From Lepas anatifera (Eukaryota > Arthropoda > Thecostraca > Lepadidae): a stretch of 64,000 nt of DNA. The DNA is taken from the NCBI GenBank assembly GCA_034440635.1, contig JAOTON010000386.1, positions 1,116,001 through 1,180,000 of the forward strand. Direction: 5' to 3'. The notes below the pieces were generated by a model. The model was not told the DNA's origin, did no database searches, and saw nothing but the letters and a program-made list of their open reading frames with translations. The position numbers were made by a program, and so were the translations under genes. The stretch's first letter is position 1. The number at the start of each line of letters is the position of its first letter. Shown here one piece after another: positions 1 through 10,967 of the stretch.

Positions 1-844
1 TCCGAACATACATTTCTAGTCCGTTTAATTCCATAAGCACCATCGTCCAATATGGCCTCACCTGTCGAATACTCATACACGTGAAGTGACGGGTCTAGGA
101 TTTCGGTAAGAGTGAAGGGCGAGCGAGCCTCAGAGGGCGCACTTTGCCAAACGAAGGATGCACCTTTTCGCCCAAAACGAGCTGACTTTTTTACCCAGGG
201 GCGTCACATGTCGTATCCTAGGGGAGAGGAGATCGGATATTTTTTGCCTCGAAGACCTAGTGTAAACCGTTGTTTTGGGGGCGCCTTTTCACCCCCAGAT
301 TGGCGCCTCTTAGGCGTGAGGAGGCCGCGGCCCCCTTTCCCCTCCCTTGGGTCTGTCACTGTACTCGTAAGATCTGGACCGCGACTGCTTTCAGGTTAAA
401 CATATTTCCCTGTTAGATTTCAATTCCATTGTAGAATTGTCATCCATACCAAAAGCAGGAAAAAGAGGGGGTCAGCGGTCCGGGCTCCTTTTTTTCGTCA
501 AAAATTCCTATCTCAGCTCAATTGAGATGAAACCGGAAAATTGTACTACTAGAAAATGCGGAAGGCAACGATGAGCTCAAATCCGATTAGTTTTGTATCC
601 AAGCGTGGAAAATCTCTTGCCAGCAAAAATATGAAAATGGTCTACCCCCTCCCCATTTTATTTTTGGCAGAGTCTAAGTGCATTTTGCTAGTGTGGATGA
701 AAATCGCATTGGGATTATTCTGTGGAAATGCGGGATCAATACCGTCTTGTGTTAAGTTTTTGGAGAGAACAAATAATTGAGAGTGCTTCTGAGAGTGCGA
801 GAGCCCTCGAAAAAAACTCTTTTTCAGGCATCAAGAAGTAGCCG

Positions 845-932
845 CATAGCTAGGATTCGACCCGGGAGGGCGATGACCATCAAAAGGCCCTCAGACCGTA
901 CGAGTCCAGGCTCAGCCCCCGAGACCCTCAGT
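845..932 (-). repeat. Possible tRNA-derived SINE fragment
   Basis: On the minus strand the sequence GGGTCGAATCC resembles the pol III B box (one mismatch to GGTTCGAATCC). About 60 bases upstream lies a weak A-box-like GGCTGAGCC. No clover-leaf can be drawn and no poly-A or tail repeat is seen, so this is at best a degraded SINE head. Confidence 0.2.
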
Positions 933-1411
933 TAGATCCATAAATCGATGTTGGTGTCGTCTCAGGACCAATGTTCGGGAATAACGATACCTAAAATTTC
1001 CTGTTCCCTCTCAATTGGAATGAGATCAGGAAATCTTTGGACGACACGTGGCCACACCTCTCTGGTCCCTTTTAAAATGTTTATGCTGGGAACAAATAAA
1101 AACGCTTCAATGTATTCTTGCGAACAGACAAGTTTATCCATCATGTAAGCCTAGTTTGGTTTAGAGCAGTTCCGTAGCCATGTGGGTGCACTCGGCGTCT
1201 GGTCACTCTCTGCGAGCTCAGAGCACTTCCCTGGGCATGGGCGCAGAATGTCCCATATATGTCCATGCATGTCCCATGTAGCATGGGCGTAGAAACCGTA
1301 GTGGTATTGGCAGTGGCTGCCTCTAATTGTCAAACTGTGGGGGGCAGTGCCCCCTCTCCCAATTCCCAACTTTGAGCTGATTTCAGAACCTTTTCGGTAC
1401 CTATCAAATTA

Positions 1412-1442
1412 AGTGGTAGGTTGAATTTACTTTCAACCTACC
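1412..1442. repeat. Perfect short hairpin
   Basis: The sequence TGGTAGGTTGA is followed after about eight bases by its exact reverse complement TCAACCTACCA. It is an isolated palindrome with no attached gene; it may be a transposon terminus or footprint. Confidence 0.5.
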
Positions 1443-2097
1443 ATTGGCGACGACTCTTGCCCCCTCACCGAGCTTAAAAAATATTCCGGCACCTGTGCCC
1501 CGTACCGAAGGCATAGAGACTTCCCGAAATCTGAACTTAAAAAAACTTGACTCTCAGCTAGTGCCTGTCTTTGGTTGCACGTCCTCTGAGGTTTTTGCCT
1601 GGTTACGGGCCTGCTTTGGAGGGGGACCATGGCATTGACAGGATGGCTCCCGTGATCCATACCCGGCACGAAACTTCTCGATATTTCTAAAAAACTTCTG
1701 CCCTGGAAAACGAATCTTATGTTCAAACAAACAATAAGCCAGCAAACGGGCAACGGAAAATCACTATATTCAAAAATAGTCACATTCAAATTTAAATGCA
1801 ACTCCGAATCAACTGAATATCACGCACATATGTTTTATGTTGAATAAAGCTGGTCCAACCACGGAATTGAATATACAATATTTATTTTTTTGTCTATTTT
1901 TTCCAGGGAAAATATAGCCCCAGCTATCCCTGCTTCTGGGTGAGCTGTTGCTCAGGCAAAAAACCGTGGAGGACAATACCGGCCTGAAACTCGTGGGTCC
2001 TGCGGTCAGTGCGGGGAAAATGGAGGTGGCTACCTTCGCCGACAACGGTGTTCAACTCCAAGTTTTCACCGTGGAGCAAAATCATCAGTCACTTTGT

Positions 2098-3103
2098 ACA
2101 GGGTGACCCAAAAAAAAACAGTCATCACCAAAAGTCAAGTATCATCCGAAGTTATATTTCGATCATGACCAAACTTCATCCACATTATGACAAGGCTATG
2201 TGCTTAACATCCACCAACTTTCAAGTCTCTGGCTTAAAAACTCTTATTTTTACTGGCGCTTCAAGATGTGCTCCAAGTGAGCCCTCCGCCACTGCAGGCA
2301 CACTTGGATCCGGCAAGTCTGTGACAATCAACATCGAGCGGTATGTCCAGGTGCTTGGCGAGTTCTGGACAATTCTTGGTCGACGGAGAGGGATCGTCAG
2401 GGCCCTCCAGTGGTTCTAACCGGATAGCGACACCCCTCCACCTCAAACGAATCACTGACATGGCTACGGCAGCGGTTCCCTAACCGACTGATCAGCCGCA
2501 GGTGTGACCCCGAGTGGTTGCTGCATTCACCAGGCTTGCAACCCCCATTTTTTATCTGTAACGGTACCTGAAGGACAGGGTGTATGAAGACAACCCACAG
2601 ACCATTCCTGCACTGAATGCAGCCATCACAGCAGCCATAAGAGCGATCCCGAAGGAGGAATGCGAGCGGGTCATCGATAACTTCGCCTGCAGGATCCAAG
2701 TGTGCCTGCAGCGGTGAGGGCTCATTTGGAGCACATCTTGAAGCGCCAGTAAAAAGCCGAGTTTTTAAGCCAGAGACTTGAAAGTTGGTGGATGTTGAAC
2801 ACATAGCCTTTTCATCATGTGTATTAAATTTGGTCATGATCGAAATAAAATTTTGGACGTCATTTGACTTTTGGTGATGACTGTTTTTTTTTGGGTCACC
2901 GCCTGCAGTGGTGGGGGGCTCATTTGGAGCATATCTTGAAGCGCTAGTAAAAAGCCGAGTTTTTAAGCCAGAGTATTGAAAGTTGGTGGATGTTGAGAAC
3001 ATAGCCTTGTCATAATGTGGATGAAGTTTGGTCATGATCGAAATAAAATTTTGGACGTTATTTGACTTTTGGTGATGACTGTTTTTTTGGGTCACCCTGT
3101 ACG
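2098..3103 (+). mobile_element. Mariner/Tc1-type element, decayed, TA target site
   Basis: The element begins TACAGGGTGACCCAAAA and ends with its inverse TTTTGGGTCACCCTGTA, so long inverted repeats abut TA at both ends, as in the IS630/Tc1/mariner superfamily. The inverted repeat is more than 150 bases long. The right end is duplicated: the terminal block occurs at about 2720-2905 and again at 2905-3101 in the same orientation. Between the ends lies a remnant of the transposase C-terminal half. At about 1 kb with a broken reading frame it is non-autonomous. Confidence 0.9.
2298..2716 (+). pseudogene. Mariner-type transposase remnant (C-terminal half)
   Basis: Reading the plus strand with frame changes gives blocks typical of invertebrate mariner-family transposases. 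The first is a segment with ERYVQVL..FW ending in LQWF (about 2298-2416). Next come WLRQRFPNRLISRR..DPEW (about 2460-2521) and LKDRVYEDNPQTIPALNAAI with CERVIDNFACRIQVCLQR (about 2570-2716), ending at a stop. At least two frameshifts and internal stops separate them. In this family a motif like SPDLTP.DF carries the last catalytic aspartate; here it reads SPGLQPPFF, so that residue is lost. The N-terminal DNA-binding half is absent. The protein once cut and joined the surrounding element; it is now dead. Confidence 0.85.
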
Positions 3104-3739
3104 AGCACTGATACTTGGAATACAGGACGAAACAAAAGTGCCAGCAAAACCCGTGCTGTTGTTTCATCGAGTGAGATAGACTCCTCTGAGATCAAGTGTT
3201 TGATTTCAGGTGATGTGGTTGCCAGAGAACAGGCGCCAGACTGTGCGAATTTCCCTGTGGTTTTGCTGTGGTTTGTTTGCGTCGCGATTTCTGCTGTTTC
3301 TTTGTAATAGTAAATGAATATGCATTTGTTATAGCGTCTGTCTGTATTTCATGCATTCTTGGGTAAAAACTGATTTTTAATTTGTATTTTTATTTAAAAC
3401 ATTGAAACTTAATTAGGGCAATTCCATCACAAATCGACCGGGTTCTACACGGTGCCCAGTCGATTTTCTTTGAAATGGGTTACGGGGCTCTAATTGGCCC
3501 TGAAGCCGAATATGAAAACTTTGACCTTGATTAGATCACAACTTTTGGGAGTTATAACCTCAGGAAGTGTTGAGGAATCTGATTACCGTGCACTTTTCGG
3601 ATGCCCATAAACACCACTAGAGCTCATAAATATGTACAAATAAACTATATGTACAAAATACTATATGTATATTTACAAAATACTATAGTATTGTTAAAAG
3701 ATTGGTAAAAATTTGGCCATTTGGGGGCATGGCCCCTGC
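3104..3739. other. Unassigned, AT-rich spacer
   Basis: Between the mariner element and the first hAT MITE there is AT-rich DNA with short ACTATATGTA-type repeats near 3640-3685 and no supported gene. The small frames here are chance-like. Confidence 0.4.
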
Positions 3740-3747
3740 CCCCTCCG

Positions 3748-4026
3748 TACGCGGATCCAGGAGGGCAGGTGTCCCCCATCAACCCTCGTTGCTGCCTGAA
3801 ATAGTCACGGCGTTGCCTTGGAAGGCCAATGGTATCCCCCTGAAACGTCGCTTCCCACCCCTCCCCCATGGAGGGGGTGGGAAGCGTCAATGCATTGATG
3901 CAAAAATCCGTGCCCACGGATATGATTTTGCGCCCACCTGATAAGTTTTGTCGGTCAAAAGTGACACTCCCTGGTCCGGATGGTGCCCCCGCCCCCACCC
4001 GATCGACAATCCTGAATCCGCCTAAG
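3748..4026. mobile_element. hAT-like MITE, GGATCC family, copy 1
   Basis: The ends are TACGCGGATCCAGG and CCTGAATCCGCCTAAG, imperfect inverse copies. The flanks CCCCTCCG (3740-3747) and CCCCTCTG (4027-4034) form a 7/8 target duplication, the hAT hallmark. The internal part has G/C-rich blocks also found in the copies at 4266 and 45641, such as a segment with CGATCGACAATCCT and phrases like TTTTGTCGGTCAAAAGTG. It has no coding capacity. Confidence 0.75.
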
Positions 4027-4265
4027 CCCCTCTGCGTCTGCCAATGGGGGCGGGGAGGGGTGGGTAATTTTCTATTCACTCTCCTCCCCTTGGAAGTTGG
4101 ATCCGTCGCTGCTCCGGACATTTTTTACTTTGGCCCGATTATAAGATGACGGGAGTATGTTCACTGGCGGCGGAACTAGGGGGGCACCGGGTCACGGTGC
4201 CCTCCCTTAAATCATAAATTTTAACAATAATCCAATGGCGTTGACTGGAAAGAAATCGGTTGAAA

Positions 4266-4512
4266 CATAGACGGATCCAGGATTGCCGATCAGGGAGCGG
4301 GGCACCTTCCCGGGTGGGCACCATCCGGCCCGGGGGCGCCACTTTTGACCGGCAAACCCTATCAGATGGGCGCAAAACTCTATCGGTGGGTGCCGATTTT
4401 CGCATCCTGGGGAAGCGAAATTTTAGGGGGAGGGGCGTCATTGACCTTTCAGGGGGGGCGCCGAGAGTCGATCGGGGGCACGTGCCCCCCCTTCACCCTG
4501 CATCCGCCTATG
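4266..4512. mobile_element. hAT-like MITE, GGATCC family, copy 2
   Basis: This 247-bp element begins CATAGACGGATCCAGG and ends CCTGCATCCGCCTATG. It is flanked by an exact 8-bp target duplication GGTTGAAA (4258-4265 and 4513-4520). It lies in the opposite orientation to copy 1 and shares its internal blocks (TTTTGACCGGCAAA, GGTGCCGATTTTCGC). The exact duplication makes it a clean boundary reference for the family. Confidence 0.9.
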
Positions 4513-4520
4513 GGTTGAAA

Positions 4521-5331
4521 AGCTCATGGTGCCCCCTTAAATTTGGATGTTCCACCGTCGCTGAGTATGGTATAAAACCATCGGAATATATATTTTCTAA
4601 CGTTCTGCATATTATTTCTATGCAAATACTACTTTTCCAAGGTCCAATTTTTTATACAGCGTCGATGAAAATTCAGTGCACCAGAATAGTCTCCGCTGGT
4701 GGCATTGCTAAAATTACATCGAGCTGCATCCTTTACTTTACCTTTACGATCTTTACTTGTCCCGTTTGAGTATCTCCGGAATACGAGGGTCAATCATCAG
4801 CTGGCATGAAATTGTTTTGATGTCACGTGACCTTGCCTCCCTGTCTGGTTTCAAGAAACATACTCTATGGTAGGGTAAATCGAAGTTACTCCAAAAAAGT
4901 TGCCCCCTTTTGGCTTTACCCTATATTTTGAACACTCTTTTTGCGGAGTGAGCGGCATATTTAAGCACACAATAGGGAGTGTCCTTACTCCCCCAGAGTG
5001 ACTGTACGCTCATATTACGGAAGATTCACTCCAATGTAGCGAGGAGCAGAAACCTCTTAGATGGAGTGCCAATCCTCCACGAACTAGAGTACTGGCACGC
5101 TGAAACGAGGTGTTAAAATTGCACCGGTTTACGCTAGATATCGGGGTGATTTTTCTCTCAGTGCATACGAATTCTGGCCTGAGACACAACGATTTTTGGA
5201 AGGAGAAGTCATTTTAAGCCGTATCGATCATTTCTATAATAAATACGCCCATCTTACGACCATTTGCAAATTTCCAAATCTGTTTCCAGCATCCGTACCT
5301 AACAATAGGTCATCGATATGAAAATATGCCC
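4521..5331. other. Unassigned spacer
   Basis: I see no gene or bounded repeat. Bases 4525-4560 resemble the outer tail of another G/C-rich MITE (a TGCCCCCTTAAATTTGGATG segment, comparable to 4085-4110). The remainder is mixed-composition DNA with no long frame. Confidence 0.4.
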
Positions 5332-6285
5332 TTGCCCCTTGGTGGTGTTTGAACACCCCCCACCCTTGGGTTTTTCCAGCGACACGAAAAAACGGCGGTG
5401 CGAAGCGTCGTTATACTAGGCACACCTTATCCTTGATCGATTTCGCAACTTAGCCAAAAATTGTAAGGTTGGGTCATCTCATATCAAGTCACCAGTGCAA
5501 GCCAAGTGACCTCACCGCCAAAAATATTTAAGGTGGCAAAAATAGCAAAATTGGTGGATCTATGGGATTGAACCTCATACCACATAATGGGCCTGCCGAG
5601 TACTACAACATATATTCCGCGATTTTGTATATCGATGACCTAAAGTCAAGTACGGACTATGACCTTTCCATTGGAAATACATGGGAAAACAGAAATTGGG
5701 CTGTATTTTTGTAGATACAGCTAAGAATACCTCCATATTCTCCAAATCGTAGTATCCTGGGCCCCTTTCCAAGTTCATGTTGCAATTTTTGACCTGTGAC
5801 CTCTAAGAGGTCATTTGGAGCTACTTAAGCAGTTTTCAGACTTAGGTCAATAACTTTGCATGAAATGATGATACAACTCTTATTTTGATATCATTGCGTT
5901 TGGATTGTTATTGCAAGCCGATTGATATGCATATTAACTATGCTAGGTTAAAAAGTGACCTTGACCTGACCTGAGGTCAGGTCATGTTTGTGTTTTGACC
6001 TAGTATAGTCATATTATACATCATTCGATTCGCCGTGATCAGAGGAAGCGAATGAAGCCTAAAATGACCCTAACTCAACTCTGTCCAATGCTAGAGCCCG
6101 AAAACTCTCCTCAAAATGCCAACTTATTTGAACTTTCTTGGCCTCAATATTGACCTGAGCCAAAAAGTGACTCATATAGTTTCTTCATGACTTTGCATGA
6201 GCTATCCGCCAGATTTCGCGTTTTTTCGCTATCCCGCATAAGGGCCCAGTTCAAAGGGGGGTGTGCAAACACCACCCCATCAGGG
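5332..6285. mobile_element. TTAA-type family D remnant, GGTCA-rich
   Basis: The left side has GGTGGTGTTTGAACACCCCC and the right side GTGTGCAAACACCACCCC, forming inverted terminal blocks. The interior carries the GGTCA/TGACC words and phrases shared with the other TTAA elements, such as GTGACCT, TTATGTGATATGA-like strings, and a CGGCGGTGCG block next to the left end. The TTAA site is not preserved at either edge, so the limits are approximate. It is non-coding. Confidence 0.5.
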
Positions 6286-6309
6286 CGAAGGTGGCTCGGA
6301 GGCCCAGCA

Positions 6310-6606
6310 GTGTGCGGTTTAACACAGTTTGTGGCACTTGATGGGTCTATTATGTGATATGAATCTCAGATGGGTAGATTAAAGCTATTGTCATTGGTGC
6401 CACTTGAAATATTCTGGGGTTGATATCACTGAAACTGGCCCGGTGACCTTACCTGAGATTACATAGACTTGAAGTTTTGGATATTCAGTGAAAAATTACC
6501 AATGGTAATCTTAACCAAGTAAGGCAGCGCTGCATGTCATCGTCTCTTGCCTGCCTTGGAAAATCCCAAGGGGGTGTTTAGGCACCCCCAACTGGCGTCA
6601 GGGATG
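6310..6606. mobile_element. Family D end fragment
   Basis: This partial copy reads from GGGTCTATTATGTGATATGA through a GCAGCGCTGCATG block to CAAGGGGGTGTTTAGGCACC. It closely parallels the right ends of the D copies at 23150-23993 and 49115-49612. The left part is missing. Short frames on both strands across 6537-6915 are not supported as genes. Confidence 0.5.
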
Positions 6607-7142
6607 GGCAATGAGCACCTCCCCGCCCAGAAATGGAAGGATCCATGCGCAGCTTTGTGTATGCGTATTCGTTGCCCACGAACATTTTTCAAAATCGCTC
6701 TGGAACTGTGCAGTGCTCCCATGAAACAGGCCCCCACCCAGACGCGCACATTGGGTGAGCCCGGTGACGGCACGGTCGCCCCGACCCGAAGTTGGGCTGG
6801 GATCCGGAGCTGTGCTGCAGGGGTGAGAACACTTACCCGTGGCTTTACGTGCTATTCTGCAGTCCTCTGGGCTCACCCCTGACATATGCAGGCTCTCGAT
6901 AGAGCACAAGCCCACCAGAAACTGCGCAGGCTGCCAGATTCACGCGAGGATCCGCGTAAAAATTTATAAATAAGTAGAAACATTCATCATTCGTTTAATT
7001 GCCGCACTTTAAAATATTTCTTTGTGAGATTATAAGTAAGAACATTGAGCTTAAAGACTAGCATTTTGGAGCTAGCAACTGCCGCAAGAGCGTACAACCA
7101 GACCACGTGGTTTTTCTCTACCTATCGAGTTATGTCAAGCCC
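6607..7142. other. Unassigned spacer
   Basis: The first 300 bases are GC-rich with overlapping short frames on both strands and no recognisable protein signature. The rest is AT-rich. Nothing can be named here. Confidence 0.4.
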
Positions 7143-7284
7143 TAGCAGATCCAGGGGGTAATGGGACCATGGCCCCCACAAAAATGGCGAAATTTTGACC
7201 GTTTTTTTTAAACTATGTTTTTACGACTTTTCCCAAGTTGTCCCCCCTCCCCCAACGGCGCTCCGGCGTCCGCCAGTGATTTCA
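7143..7284. mobile_element. Probable hAT-like MITE fragment
   Basis: The block starts with AGCAGATCCAGGGGG and ends with GGCGTCCGCCAGTG, matching the ends of GGATCC/GGACGC-type MITEs elsewhere in the window. No target duplication was found, so it is a degraded or deleted copy. Confidence 0.4.
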
Positions 7285-9060
7285 GGGTGGAAGAGCGTCC
7301 ATAGGGGTGTCAGATACCCACCGAGCACTCGTGAATGCTGCAAAAAGCTCAGAGCCGTCAGATTTAGCTGGGAATCATGCACACTTTAGTACTATAGCAT
7401 GGCACTTGCGCATGAAGATGTATGTTTTATACTGGGTGTGATCTAATGCGCCTGGACTGTTTTTTTCATCTAAGAGTCGTCCTATGCGATTCATAAGACT
7501 CAGCCTGTGGAAAATTTGGACAGATAAATCAGGAAATTAATATTCCGCGGAATTTTCTAACGCATGAACTCTGGGCATTATCACATTCAATTCTTCTCAG
7601 CATATTCATTTATTTTCGTGATCGCATTGCCGCATAAGGATTGCAAATTTCAGGAGCAAACACAATGTCCCCGCAGAGGTTAAGACTCGTAATGGAAAAT
7701 TTCAACTTTCAAGTAGAGAGAGCTATCTTGACATACAATTGAGCAATAACGATATCTGTCAATTACAGCAACCTTTTCTCAGATACAGCTGAATAAGTCA
7801 ACAATGAAGCTGCATCAGGTCATTTTCATCACTGGTATTTGTTGTTAACAATTGAGGTCAGAGTTTCTGAGCGTCAGTGAAGATAATGTCGCATCACAAA
7901 AATGTATGATAATTCAACAAAGTTCGTATCCACTAGGCTTATCTGAGGGTAAAAGTTTGTTATAAAATTGTTTTCGAAACGTGTCCGAAGACAAGAACAG
8001 ACTCAGGACAGCATTCTTCTTCTGCCTCCAGTAATGTTCTATCTGTTTCTGACGGTCATGTTGGTAGTGATGTCATCTTTTCTTAGTATTTATATACTAC
8101 GTACATACTATGGTATCCAGTTTTATAAGAAAACGGCAGAACACTATATCATATGGGCACAATAGCGTGACCTGTTACTGTTTCAAAAATTGAGTGAGAA
8201 TTTGAATACATTCGCACTATCCGTAGGCGCCAAATAGACCATAAATCCTCCCAGAGAAAAAGAAAACTAGAGTTTCAAAGAAAAGCGTCCTTACCTTTTC
8301 GGGTGTTCAACTGCCCAGTCTCTCAACCTGTGAAGGTTAACCAGCTAAAGGAGCAAAATATTTTAATGTTTACGCCGCACTCTCCTCCAAAGCACGTATT
8401 TTGCTTATTCCGCCCCCCACAGCGCAATTGAATGATGGTAAGATTCGTTAGTAAAACCCAACATGCTATAATACTAGCCTTTACCCTTCGCCAACTCAGG
8501 TTTTATATCACAATGTACCTACGCTTTCAAGGAAAATGTGCATACCTCTGGCAGGGGCCGGCCTCCTCGGGAGTTCGGGCGCCCAGCCTGAACTCTCCCC
8601 ACCTCTGGGTATTTTCTGGATCCGTCCCTGCCGGGTAGTGTCGAGCAGTCGACTAACACTGAAACTGGCATTGTTGCCTGAGGGTGACCAGAATCACCAG
8701 AACATGACCGGCGAGATTGGTATTTGCGTATGACCCAATCAAACTCGCCAGCTAACTACGGCGTCAAAGGAAGAGACGCCACCCAATGCTGAACTAGCCA
8801 CGGTCGCTGAGGTAAACCCTGAGGCACTCCACCTGTCCCACCAACTGATCTGTGTTCATCTAATGGGAAAAATGCCTCCTAAAACTCCTAGTGTATCTCT
8901 ATCCCCGGAGATCGTGAATAATGCTCCCCTATCACTTTCATGGAGGTCAAAGTTCGATTTAGCTTGCAGCCTTTTCAAGCAACCCGTCATGAAACCCCTA
9001 GCCGAACATCGGTGAAATATTCTGGGCGTCCCGAGCCAGACCAGGAGCTCGGATCACGCT
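7285..9060. other. Unassigned spacer
   Basis: AT-rich DNA to about 8500, then mixed composition. A short G/C-rich block with CTGGATCCGTCCCTGCCGGG at about 8618-8638 looks like a MITE end. Frames are below 70 codons; one at 7968-8165 has a hydrophobic stretch (FYLFLTVMLVVMSSFLSIYI) but no family match that I can recognise. Confidence 0.35.
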
Positions 9061-9376
9061 GTGACGTCACGCGTTCATTTCTGAGGCTGACTGTTCTCCC
9101 TCCGACGTCACGCTTTGACGGCTACAACGCCTAAGGGCCGTTGAAAGACCATGGGGAATTATTTTTGAATGCACAGTGACGTCACTGCTCTCGACCTTCG
9201 CCGCCGGTTGCGCCAGACTGCGATATGACGTCATAGCGAAGTTTGCAGAGCTGGCCGGGCGTCCCGTTGGGCGAACATCCAATTACGCGACTCGGCCGTA
9301 CGTGGATGTTGGGCACCTCCGCGGGGAGGAGACGCCGGCTGCATTTAAAGCGCACTCTCCACCCCGCCGCTCATTC
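9061..9376 (+). promoter_or_regulatory. Candidate RNA polymerase II promoter with four CRE-like sites
   Basis: Four cAMP-response-element-like sites centred on GACGTCA lie within 175 bases: GTGACGTCAC (9061-9070), CGACGTCACG (9103-9112), AGTGACGTCACT (9175-9186) and TATGACGTCATA (9224-9235). The region then becomes GC-rich. At 9341-9350 GCATTTAAAG gives a TATA-like box. About 28 bases further, CTCATTC (9370-9376) fits an arthropod-like initiator. CREB/ATF bZIP factors bind such sites. The order and spacing fit a plus-strand TATA promoter, but no clear coding exon follows, so the transcript could be non-coding or have a distant coding exon. A remnant long terminal repeat is an alternative, though no second copy is present. 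Confidence 0.45.
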
Positions 9377-10060
9377 TGTTCGTAGCTGTGCAAATTTCAT
9401 CTCGGTGAAGCACCCTTCAGTATACTCAACAGTAAAAGAAGAATTTAGGCCTAGTAACTGTAATGTTTATCCCACAATGACACTTGATAATTTTATTGAA
9501 CACCTGTCGTCTATTTAATTTGGAATACACCTGCAAAATGCTAATGACACAGTTTAACGTGATATTTAAAAGATTCACGCACGTATACTACAACATATAC
9601 CTAAGCACCCTTATACTTCGTCAACGGCATCTGATTACATGTATGTATGTACATACATACATACATCTAAAATGCATGTTTAAGAATGTTCAGAACATGC
9701 TGGATAATCATAAGTAACTCATCGCATTTTTCGAGTGGGTTGCTGTAAAAATCGAAAATACCTTATCGCAGGGTCAGAATCGTCTTACCTACTACCGTTA
9801 TAAATGCTAACTTGACTGATACGAAAGTGGGGTACCAAACGAACCATGCACCAATCTGTTTTTAGTGACCTTTAAACCAGCCAAGCGACGAGTTGGACCG
9901 GGAGTGCAGCCCGCAGAGACAGCAGCTTCACTGGCCAGGGAGCGATCAGCCGAAACATATATGATTATGTACAGTATACTGTAGATTCGCCAAGACATCA
10001 ACAGAGGCAGGGGTGCGTGAAACCGAAATTACACGTGAATTTACACATACATTTTTTACC
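9377..10060. other. Region downstream of the candidate promoter
   Basis: Several overlapping small frames occur (for example 9243-9518 and 9484-9717) without protein features. An imperfect tetranucleotide tract with ATGTATGTACATACATACAT lies at about 9640-9666. No splice site or polyadenylation signal stands out enough to call a transcript. Confidence 0.35.
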
Positions 10061-10064
10061 TTAA

Positions 10065-10963
10065 CTCGCGCAGTGGATAGGGGTCTGGTGCCAACGCGCA
10101 GTGAAGGGGGTGGGGTCCTGAGGTGAGCCCTCCAGAGAGTGCAAAACCAGGAGGGTTACAAACCCCCGTTCCCAGGTGTGCGGGGGAATGGTTATCTTCA
10201 TTATACCCAAGTTTCAATGACCTATGTCGATATTTTCAAGGTCTAACGAGGTTGTAAAGGTTAAATTTGGGCCGTGCTGGAGACGTATCGGGAAATGTCG
10301 TGATAATGCAAAAAAATCCGTGAATACACTGAAAGGGATTAATGTTACAAGTAGAAGGTCCAATACACTGTTCTTTGAAATTCTGAGCTCACGGTCATTT
10401 AAGGTCATTGACCTATGACGTAACAACATGATATATTCCCAACAATGTGCAATATAACTGACACTATAGCAGCCTTAGGTCGGAAAATAAATATTTGACC
10501 TTGAAAAAGACATTTCACGTTGACCTGTGACCTTGACCTTGGCATTGAGCAGCCTTCACTCTGAATTCAGAGCAATACACACGTCATACGGATTACGGAG
10601 TAATGTTCTCTTCCCGGAAAACTGGGGTAAATTACCTTGACCTGTGACCTTTGACCTTGAGTTCATATGAGCTGACCTTGACATATAATCCCGATTATGC
10701 AGCCTTATTACGTCACTGCTCGGTCTACAGTGCAGGTGGACTGGTGCGACCGCATGACTACGAACGTCTTTAAATACAGGTCTTACTTTGGAAGCCCAAA
10801 AGTAAAACATACATGGATCGATTTCCAAAATTATTTCACCAATCGGCGCATTCATGAATTCTCTCAAACACAGTGCAATAGCGTTCTCCGACGGCGAACG
10901 GTTCTTCGATGCCGTGGGAAAAATAGGTGGGGGGAGCATTACAGGATTCCTCCACAGCGCTGG
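10065..10963 (+). mobile_element. TTAA-type family E, copy E1
   Basis: A TTAA at 10061-10064 is followed by CTCGCGCAGTGGATAGG, matching the family E left end (compare CACGCGCAGAGGAGATGG at 41514). The interior carries long similarity to E4 in order: ATGACCTATGTCGATATTTT, GGGCCGTGCTGGAGACG, TATAACTGACACTATAGCAG and TACAGTGCAGGTGGACTGG. The right end near 10963 abuts ATAA, which also starts E2. It is dense in GGTCA/TGACC and has no transposase. Confidence 0.75.
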
Positions 10964-10967
10964 ATAA

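Larger units (their letters stand above)
1..2097. other. Unassigned non-coding stretch
   Basis: No frame here looks like a conserved protein; the open frames are short and overlap on both strands. A short perfect hairpin lies near 1412-1442 and a possible SINE-like piece near 845-930, both listed separately. The rest is mixed-composition DNA with C-rich and G-rich patches, for example around 300-350 and 1340-1365, of the kind seen at ends of the hAT MITEs elsewhere in the window. No promoter or terminator is recognisable. Confidence 0.5.

Noticed and set aside
845..932. Possible tRNA gene on the minus strand
   Set aside because: B-box-like element only; no acceptor stem or anticodon arm can be drawn. 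Kept only as a low-confidence SINE fragment.
2397..3167. 256-codon minus-strand frame
   Set aside because: It translates the mariner inverted repeats (HHQKSN..ISIMTK blocks twice) and the antisense of the transposase remnant; it is a shadow.
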